10,945 bases of DNA from Anaerolineaceae bacterium (GTDB lineage Bacteria; Chloroflexota; Anaerolineae; Anaerolineales; Anaerolineaceae), in assembly GCA_003158355.1 (NCBI GenBank), contig PMIV01000130.1:8164-19108 (forward strand), read 5' to 3'. The position numbers and the translations under genes were made by a program. The number at the start of each line of letters is the position of its first letter. Positions within the stretch are counted from its first letter, which is position 1. Below the pieces are notes generated by a model that did no database searches, had not been told where the DNA came from, and was given only the letters and a program-made list of their open reading frames with translations. Positions 5,904-10,945 of this stretch are shown one piece after another.

Positions 5904-8228
5904 ATGCAGATAGATATTTTAGGAATGGGCTCGAGACATGGCTTAACAAGCTTTGAGCAATACGCCATCGTCGGAGTCCTGGTCGTGGCTTTCATTAGCC
6001 TCATCTATGCCTGGTTGCTTAGAGGCACTGTTCTCAAAAAGGACAAGGGTTCTAAGAAAATGCAGGAAGTCTGGGATGCAATTCGTGTGGGAGCGAATAG
6101 TTACCTTTCCCGCCAATTGAAGACCATCTTACCGGCAGTCGGGATTCTCTTTGTGGCGCTTTTCTTGTCCGTTTATGTAGTAAAGCCAAGCGCTGAGGCT
6201 ATTGAAGAATTCCCCAATAATACTCTCTTAGCCATCTCTTTGGGCCGTGCCGTTGCTTTCGTTTTTGGTGCGGTCTTTTCTTTAATTGTCGGCCAATTGG
6301 GTATGCGTATGGCAATTCAAGCAAGCGTGCGTTCAGCTTCTGCAGCCAAACGTTCATTCAATGAAGCGCTGTCGATCGCATACTATGCAGGAACCATTAC
6401 CGGCATGCTGACCGATGGGTTAGGTTTGCTGGGCGGAACGATCATCTTTATCATTTTTGGTAAAGCCGCTCCAGATGCCTTACTCGGTTTCGGTTTCGGC
6501 GGTACATTAATTGCTTTGTTCATGCGCGTGGGTGGTGGTATTTACACTAAAGCGGCTGATGTTGGCGCTGACCTTGTTGGTAAAGTTGAAAAAGATATCC
6601 CCGAAGACGATCCACGTAATGCTGCTGTTATTGCCGACTTGGTTGGTGATAATGTAGGTGATTGCGCCGGTATGGCCGCAGATATCTTTGAAAGCTACGA
6701 AACCACAATTGTTTCTGCATTGATCCTTGGCCTTTCTCTTTATTCCAGAGACGGTAGTTTGACTTGGATCGTTTATCCGTTGATCATCCGCGGTGTTGGT
6801 GTGATCAGCTCCATTTTAGGTACTTTTACAGTGCCTATTTGGGAAAAATTCCCGATCAAGTTCATGCGTTCTCATGACGCTGAAGGCTCGATGTTCCGTT
6901 CTTATGAAGTCTCCAGCGTATTCACCATTGCAATGTCCTTCATTGTTGCAACCCAATACGCTCATAACTGGAGACTTGCTGCATTGACCACAATCGGTGT
7001 GGCATTGGCTGTTGCCTTCAACCCATTAACTTCTGCTTTCACTTCAACGAAATCCGAAGCGGTCAAAGAGGTTGTTAATTCAACCAAAACAGGTCCTGCA
7101 ACAACTATCTTATCTGGTTTGTCTCTGGGAATGGAATCCACCGTTTTTGCTTTGATCGCCATTGTCATTGCTTTCTTAGGCGCTCTATTCATCTACGGCG
7201 GCAAGGATCCCTTAGGCACTCTGTCTTCAGAGAATTTGATCTATGTTTTGTACGGTGTAGCCTTGGTTGGTATTGGTATGCTTAGCCATACCGGTAACAA
7301 TGTTGCCATGGACTCCTTCGGCCCGATTTCCGACAATGCAAATGGCATTGGCGAAATGGCCTGGCACGATTTGGAAGATGACGAAACCAAAAAAGCTCGC
7401 CAGATCATGGCTGACCTGGATGCAGTTGGAAACACTACTAAAGCGATTACCAAGGGTGTTGCAATTGCATCAGCCGTTATCGCTGCTGTCAGTCTTTTCT
7501 CATCTTTCATCACCGACATCGGCAAAGTTCAGGCAAATTTGAACATGCCTGTGCTAACCGGTATCAATGTTGCTGATACCCGTGTTTTCATTGGCTTATT
7601 ACTGGGTGGTGCATTACCCTGGTTATTCAGTTCACTCTCCATTCGGGCTGTAACTCGCGCTGCTGGCAGAATTGTAGAAGAAGTTCGTCGTCAGTTCCGT
7701 ATCCCCGGAATTATGGAAGGTACTGTCAAACCTGATTATGCTGAGGTTGTAGGTATTTCAACCAGTTCAGCCCAAAAAGAATTGATCCCTCTGGCGACTA
7801 TTGCTATTTTGATGCCTCTCTTCATTGGTATTTCTCTCAATGTTGAAGCATTGGGCGGTTTCCTCGCCGGCGTCATTTTGAGCGGTCAATTGTTGGCGGT
7901 CTTCATGGCCAATGCTGGTGGTGCCTGGGATAATGCCAAGAAAATGGTTGAAGATGAACCCCGTAACATTGCCGCCAATACCGGTAAAGGTTCAGAACGC
8001 CATAAGGCTGCTGTTGTAGGCGATACTGTTGGTGATCCTCTGAAGGATACCGCAGGCCCGGCATTGAACCCAATGATCAAAGTAGTCAATTTGATCAGCT
8101 TGTTGGCTGCACCTGTAATTGTTAGTTATCAAGGTGCAACCGTTGTCCGCATAGTTGTTGCTGCTGCTTTGTTGGCAGCAATTATCTGGGCATTTTCAAT
8201 GAGTAAAAAACCAGCCAAAATTGGCTAG
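5904..8228 (+). CDS. hppA: Membrane-bound pyrophosphatase, K+-independent H+-pumping type
   Basis: The enzyme hydrolyses cytoplasmic pyrophosphate and uses the energy to pump ions across the membrane. I start it at ATG 5904 (774 residues), 5 nt after GGAGG; a TTG at 5892 would overlap that ribosome site. The protein is almost wholly hydrophobic helices, consistent with the family's roughly 16 TM segments. Signatures are 'DVGADLVGKVE' (219-229, the PPi/Mg site), 'EDDPRNAAVIAD' (234-245), 'GDNVGDCAG' (248-256), 'GPISDNANGIGEM' (473-485) and 'GDTVGDPLKDTAGPALNP' (706-723). In 'GNTTKAIT' (509-516) the residue that is Ala in K+-dependent enzymes is Lys513, with Thr516 three positions on. That pair marks the K+-independent, proton-pumping class. 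The length is at the long end for bacteria. It stands alone, divergent from rpoD, with its own leader and terminator. Family is certain; ion specificity is inferred from these two residues. Confidence 0.97.
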   Translation: MQIDILGMGSRHGLTSFEQYAIVGVLVVAFISLIYAWLLRGTVLKKDKGSKKMQEVWDAIRVGANSYLSRQLKTILPAVGILFVALFLSVYVVKPSAEAIEEFPNNTLLAISLGRAVAFVFGAVFSLIVGQLGMRMAIQASVRSASAAKRSFNEALSIAYYAGTITGMLTDGLGLLGGTIIFIIFGKAAPDALLGFGFGGTLIALFMRVGGGIYTKAADVGADLVGKVEKDIPEDDPRNAAVIADLVGDNVGDCAGMAADIFESYETTIVSALILGLSLYSRDGSLTWIVYPLIIRGVGVISSILGTFTVPIWEKFPIKFMRSHDAEGSMFRSYEVSSVFTIAMSFIVATQYAHNWRLAALTTIGVALAVAFNPLTSAFTSTKSEAVKEVVNSTKTGPATTILSGLSLGMESTVFALIAIVIAFLGALFIYGGKDPLGTLSSENLIYVLYGVALVGIGMLSHTGNNVAMDSFGPISDNANGIGEMAWHDLEDDETKKARQIMADLDAVGNTTKAITKGVAIASAVIAAVSLFSSFITDIGKVQANLNMPVLTGINVADTRVFIGLLLGGALPWLFSSLSIRAVTRAAGRIVEEVRRQFRIPGIMEGTVKPDYAEVVGISTSSAQKELIPLATIAILMPLFIGISLNVEALGGFLAGVILSGQLLAVFMANAGGAWDNAKKMVEDEPRNIAANTGKGSERHKAAVVGDTVGDPLKDTAGPALNPMIKVVNLISLLAAPVIVSYQGATVVRIVVAAALLAAIIWAFSMSKKPAKIG

Positions 8229-8248
8229 TGAAATACTCTTGTGACCAT

Positions 8249-8288
8249 AAAACTGAGCATCCGTTATTTTGGATGCTCAGTTTTTTTT
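8249..8288 (+). terminator. Terminator of hppA, overlapping the 3' end of the convergent gene
   Basis: The core stem ACTGAGCATCC (8252-8262) pairs with 8271-8281, extends to 14 bp with A-T pairs, has an 8-nt loop and runs into eight T's (8281-8288). It starts about 20 nt after the hppA stop. On the minus strand a shorter T-run also follows, so it may work weakly in both directions. The stop codon of the convergent pseudouridine synthase gene lies in its loop. Confidence 0.92.
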
Positions 8289-8947
8289 AGAAATTCAATT
8301 GTCTCAAGAATATCTTTTGGAATTTCTGCAGTAAAGGTGACTTGGTCGAGAGAGATTGGATGTTGAAAAGTAATCAGGCGGGCATGTAAGGCAGTGCGTT
8401 TTAACAGAAGTGTTAGCGAAAAATATCTTGATTCGATTGAATAGTAGAGGGGATCACAAAGGATTGGATAACCAGCAGAAAGTAAATGCGCGCGGATCTG
8501 ATGGGTATATCCGGTATGAGGGAAAGCGGCAACTAAAGAGGCATGATCAGGAAGAAATTCTTGAAGAATAAAGTCGGTTTGTGCAGATTTACCTTCCAAT
8601 TCATTCATCACAGTACGGTGGCGCCGATCGCCATTTAACTTTAACTGATGGGAGTTGGAAAGTTTTTCAGGGAACTCTCCCCAAACCAGAGCTAAGTATT
8701 GTTTTTTAATTTCGCGGTGAGAAAATTGTTCGTTGAGAATTTTATGGACTTTAGCCGATCTCGCCAGCACCATCACCCCGCTGGTATCTTTATCCAGGCG
8801 GTGAACGATCCACAATTTGCCAAAATCCGGTTCCAATATTGTACGCACATGGGGTATGGATGGATCATAACCGTCCACGATGCTATGGACTCCAGCCGGT
8901 TTATTGATCACTAATAAGTTTTCATCTTCAAAAATAATTTGTATCAT
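8264..8947 (-). CDS. RluA-family RNA pseudouridine synthase
   Basis: A 227-residue protein that should convert specific uridines in rRNA or tRNA to pseudouridine. The catalytic motif is 'HRLDKDTSG' (49-57) with D52 as the nucleophilic aspartate. Other family blocks are 'ENLLVINKPAGV' (9-20), 'KKQYLALVWG' (81-90), 'TGYTHQIRAHL' (145-155) and 'CDPLYY' (164-169). There is no S4 domain, so it is a compact form about the size of E. coli RluA; the target uridine cannot be predicted. In the third block the common 'TGRTHQIR' has Tyr instead of Arg (Y147). ATG 8947 fits the usual short lead before the 'NKPAGV' block, but no ribosome site precedes it and the degV terminator T-run ends only a few nt away. 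How it is transcribed is unclear. The last codons lie inside the hppA terminator. Confidence 0.93.
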   Translation of the reverse strand: MIQIIFEDENLLVINKPAGVHSIVDGYDPSIPHVRTILEPDFGKLWIVHRLDKDTSGVMVLARSAKVHKILNEQFSHREIKKQYLALVWGEFPEKLSNSHQLKLNGDRRHRTVMNELEGKSAQTDFILQEFLPDHASLVAAFPHTGYTHQIRAHLLSAGYPILCDPLYYSIESRYFSLTLLLKRTALHARLITFQHPISLDQVTFTAEIPKDILETIEFLKKTEHPK

Positions 8948-8981
8948 TTAAATAAAAAGAGCACGTTTATTGAACGTGCTC
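8948..8981 (-). terminator. Rho-independent terminator after degV
   Basis: A perfect 9-bp stem GAGCACGTT (8959-8967) with 8973-8981 has a 5-nt loop, followed on the minus strand by TCTTTTTATTT. It begins 11 nt after the degV stop. Its T-run abuts the start codon of the pseudouridine synthase gene. Confidence 0.87.
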
Positions 8982-8992
8982 AATGAAAAAGC

Positions 8993-9844
8993 CTAATCTT
9001 CAGGGAATTTTGTGAAAAAGGAGGAGGCAACAACTCCGGGACCAGCGTGGACGATAATCGCCGGGGGAAGTTTATTAATACGGATTGAATCCAAACTCAT
9101 GAACTCGGCAAATTCTGCACGAAGTAATAGGGCATCTTCCATGGCTTCTGCTTGAAATATTGCCAATTGCGAGGTTTTATCATGAGGGCAATCGCTCTTG
9201 ACCAGTTCGACCATACGCGACATAGCACGGCGTTTTGTACGTTGAGAATCAAATGGGCTGACCTGACCGTCTTTAAAAATCAAAATCGGTTTGACCTGTA
9301 AAATTGAGCCAACCAGGGCCTGGGCAGATCCAATTCGGCCGCCTTTATGTAAATATTCGAGAGTATCTACATAAAAATAAATAAAGTTATATTTTTTCGC
9401 ATAGTTGATGCGGTCGATGATTGTTTGAACATCCACTCCAGCATCTGCCCATTCTTTTGCTTTATATACAAGTGTACCCAGAGCCGGTCCTATGGTCAGG
9501 GTATCGATAATGTAGATTTTTGCATCCGGGAAATCTTGAGCAGCTACGGTTGCACTCCTGTAGGTTCCGCTTACCTTGGCTGAAGGACAAATAACAATAG
9601 CAGCATCATCATCCTTTGCGATTTGTTCAAATATTGGTGTGTAGAGCGCAGGCGGGGGAGCTGCTGTTTTTGGTAAAACCGGAGAACTTTTTAATCTGGC
9701 TAAAAACTCTTCAGTAGTAATTTCATTATCATCACGGTAGCTTTTGTCTCCAAAAATGATAATTTGTGGAAGCATAATAATTCCAGCACTTTGTGCTTCC
9801 TCTGGTTCAATAACTGAAGTGGTATCGGCAATTATCTTTATCAT
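8993..9844 (-). CDS. DegV-family (FakB-like) fatty-acid-binding protein
   Basis: A 283-residue protein of normal DegV length. Family members bind a long-chain fatty acid; the FakB members present it to a kinase (FakA) for acyl-phosphate formation. Visible blocks are the N-terminal 'IIADTTS' (4-10, for the usual DSTxD), T60 in 'LPKTAAPPP', 'SGTYRSA' (92-98), 'DTLEYLHKGGRIG' (160-172), 'LQVKPIL' (182-188), R202 and 'HAGPG' (266-270). T60, S92, R202 and H266 are at the positions family members use around the fatty-acid carboxylate. The usual TSQPS loop is changed to TAAPPP. ATG 9844 follows AGAGG by 6 nt. The gene lies 38 nt behind a P1-family peptidase gene, probably one operon, and ends in its own terminator. 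No FakA kinase gene is in the window, so its metabolic role is open. Confidence 0.94.
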   Translation of the reverse strand: MIKIIADTTSVIEPEEAQSAGIIMLPQIIIFGDKSYRDDNEITTEEFLARLKSSPVLPKTAAPPPALYTPIFEQIAKDDDAAIVICPSAKVSGTYRSATVAAQDFPDAKIYIIDTLTIGPALGTLVYKAKEWADAGVDVQTIIDRINYAKKYNFIYFYVDTLEYLHKGGRIGSAQALVGSILQVKPILIFKDGQVSPFDSQRTKRRAMSRMVELVKSDCPHDKTSQLAIFQAEAMEDALLLRAEFAEFMSLDSIRINKLPPAIIVHAGPGVVASSFFTKFPED

Positions 9845-9882
9845 ATGAATCCTCTTCCATTTTATAAAAATGAATATGAAAA

Positions 9883-10893
9883 TTATACTGTTACTTTGGA
9901 AAATTCATGCAATGATGGAATATTCCCTAATGAGACCGCATTATTGACTGCATTAACAATAGCTTTTGCAACCACATCTACCGCGAATGTGCCAATAATA
10001 TTCACATCAACATGGGCGCTTCCTGTAGATAGTGCGAAAAGCGTATCTCCGTCAAAAAGGGTGTGTGTTGGCCGAATAGCTAGAGGGAAACCATCTTGAG
10101 CCATTTGGGCTAGAAAATTTGCTTCTTCACGATCCAAAGCCGCATTTGTAGCGACTACACCAATTACTGTATTATGGGATGAGGCAAAGGAGAGAGCTGT
10201 TTTGCCTAAAAAGGTTTTCATCAAAGATTTGGTATTGGCGAAAAGCGGTTCTTCACCGATTTTTATCAGACCTTTAGAGATGGAACGTGTACCGGCAAGG
10301 ATCCGGCCATTTGAAGGGTCGTACACGTCACCAAATGGGTTTACTGCGATCAAAGCACCAATAATGACACCGCCGCCAATATCGATGCTAGCAGAACCTA
10401 TGCCAGATTTTGTTGCCTGTTTGGGACCTAAAGCGTTCCCCGCGATTGCTCCAGTTCCGGCACCCACACAGCCCTGGGCGACAACTTCTTCAGATGCGTT
10501 GATACAGGCCTGATAACCCATGGCAGCATCCGGGCGGATATTCGATTTGCCGATGGCTAGGTCAAAAAGGATTGCAGATGGCACAATTGGCACCCTTGCT
10601 ACACCTGCATCAAACCCGATCCCTTTTTCTTCCAAATATTTCATTGCACCAGAAGCCGCGTCCAATCCAAATGCTGATCCTCCGGCAAGCATAACGGCTT
10701 GAATTTTGCTGACCAAATGAAGCGGCCGGATCGCATCCGTTTCACGCGTTCCAGGAGCACCGCCACGTTGGTCAACCCCCGCAACCGCACCTTTTTCACA
10801 AATAACTACTGTACAACCGGTGATGGCATCAAAATCCTGCGCGTGCCCCACTTTAATTCCCGGGACGTCAGTGATCGTTCCATTCTTTCTCAT
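9883..10893 (-). CDS. P1 (DmpA)-family autoprocessing peptidase
   Basis: A 336-residue protein of the N-terminal-nucleophile family that includes DmpA (L-aminopeptidase/D-esterase) and beta-peptidyl aminopeptidases. Family members cut themselves into two chains and use the new N-terminal Ser/Thr as nucleophile. Visible blocks are 'ITDVPGIKVGH' (7-17), 'GCTVVI' (26-31), 'GGAPGTRETD' (44-53), 'AGGSAFGLDAASG' (70-82), 'GAGTGAIAG' (144-152), 'VNPFGDV' (184-190), 'NTVIGVVATNA' (241-251) and 'DGDTLFALSTG' (281-291). Aligned by motif with DmpA's cleavage site, the nucleophile should be T242, with self-cleavage after N241. ATG 10893 follows GGAG by 5 nt. There is no signal peptide, so it is probably cytoplasmic. 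The substrate is unknown. It starts 15 nt after the stop of an upstream reading frame and precedes a degV-family gene, suggesting an operon. Confidence 0.95.
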   Translation of the reverse strand: MRKNGTITDVPGIKVGHAQDFDAITGCTVVICEKGAVAGVDQRGGAPGTRETDAIRPLHLVSKIQAVMLAGGSAFGLDAASGAMKYLEEKGIGFDAGVARVPIVPSAILFDLAIGKSNIRPDAAMGYQACINASEEVVAQGCVGAGTGAIAGNALGPKQATKSGIGSASIDIGGGVIIGALIAVNPFGDVYDPSNGRILAGTRSISKGLIKIGEEPLFANTKSLMKTFLGKTALSFASSHNTVIGVVATNAALDREEANFLAQMAQDGFPLAIRPTHTLFDGDTLFALSTGSAHVDVNIIGTFAVDVVAKAIVNAVNNAVSLGNIPSLHEFSKVTV

Positions 10894-10908
10894 GGTTTCT
10901 CCATCGAT

Positions 10909-10945
10909 CTAGTGAAAAACTTGTTTTTTACAATTCGGGCAAATG
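10909..10945 (-). CDS. C-terminal end of an upstream protein with a CPNC motif
   Basis: From the right edge, one minus-strand frame reads ICPNCKKQVFH followed by TAG (10909-10911). CPNC is a typical half of a zinc ribbon or knuckle, and the stop is 15 nt from the next start codon, as expected in an operon. Only 11 codons are visible, so neither the protein nor even coding status can be proved. If real, it is the gene cotranscribed ahead of the P1-family peptidase. Confidence 0.4.
   Translation of the reverse strand, partial: ICPNCKKQVFH

Noticed and set aside
9845..10513. Plus-strand open frames (84 and 103 codons) opposite the P1 peptidase gene
   Set aside because: The opposite strand encodes a complete, motif-rich protein; these frames have no family features.
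1..10945. Search for a defence system, CRISPR array, transposon, prophage or new multi-gene system
   Set aside because: No direct-repeat arrays, transposase or integrase motifs, toxin-antitoxin pairs or nuclease/helicase sets were seen. All large genes are housekeeping or regulator-transporter types apart from the TPR/PDW protein.

Overview
The window looks like a chromosomal segment of a bacterium of the phylum Chloroflexota, probably class Anaerolineae. This is an inference. It rests on a very long TPR protein whose disordered middle carries many 'PDW(L/M)(R/K)S' motifs, a pattern I associate with that lineage, and on the overall flavour of the housekeeping proteins. Base composition is moderate and AT-leaning between genes. 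There are no rRNA or tRNA genes, CRISPR arrays, insertion sequences, prophage genes or recognisable defence systems. Most of the window is ordinary housekeeping sequence.

Layout. Positions 1-1121 (minus strand) hold a MarR-family repressor gene followed by the 5' part of an MFS (DHA2-type) exporter gene that runs off the left edge. A strong sigma-70-type promoter with a 19-bp dyad between its -35 and -10 boxes precedes marR, so the pair looks like an autoregulated efflux unit. Positions 1261-4267 (minus) hold a gene for a roughly 810-residue TPR/PDW-motif protein and, 20 nt downstream, ndk (nucleoside diphosphate kinase), closed by a perfect 14-bp terminator hairpin. Positions 4271-5615 (minus) hold the gene for a primary-type sigma-70 factor (RpoD/SigA) with its own promoter and terminator. 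A 379-nt AT-rich divergent region up to the hppA ATG contains an unexplained perfect 14-bp hairpin.

Positions 5835-8288 (plus) hold hppA, a membrane-bound ion-pumping pyrophosphatase with the sequence signature of the K+-independent, proton-pumping class. It ends in a strong terminator that overlaps the 3' end of the convergent gene for an RluA-family pseudouridine synthase (8264-8947, minus). To the right, on the minus strand, lies a probable operon: the last codons of an upstream protein with a CPNC zinc-knuckle motif at the right edge, a P1/DmpA-family autoprocessing peptidase, then a DegV-family lipid-binding protein with its own terminator. That terminator sits directly in front of the pseudouridine synthase start.

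The genes serve separate functions: drug efflux, nucleotide metabolism, transcription initiation, pyrophosphate-driven ion pumping, RNA modification, peptide processing and fatty-acid binding. The sigma factor keeps the -10 and -35 recognition residues of E. coli sigma-70, which fits the canonical promoters seen here. The least understood element is the TPR/PDW protein. Its repeated tryptophan motif uses different synonymous codons in each copy, so it appears to be maintained at protein level.
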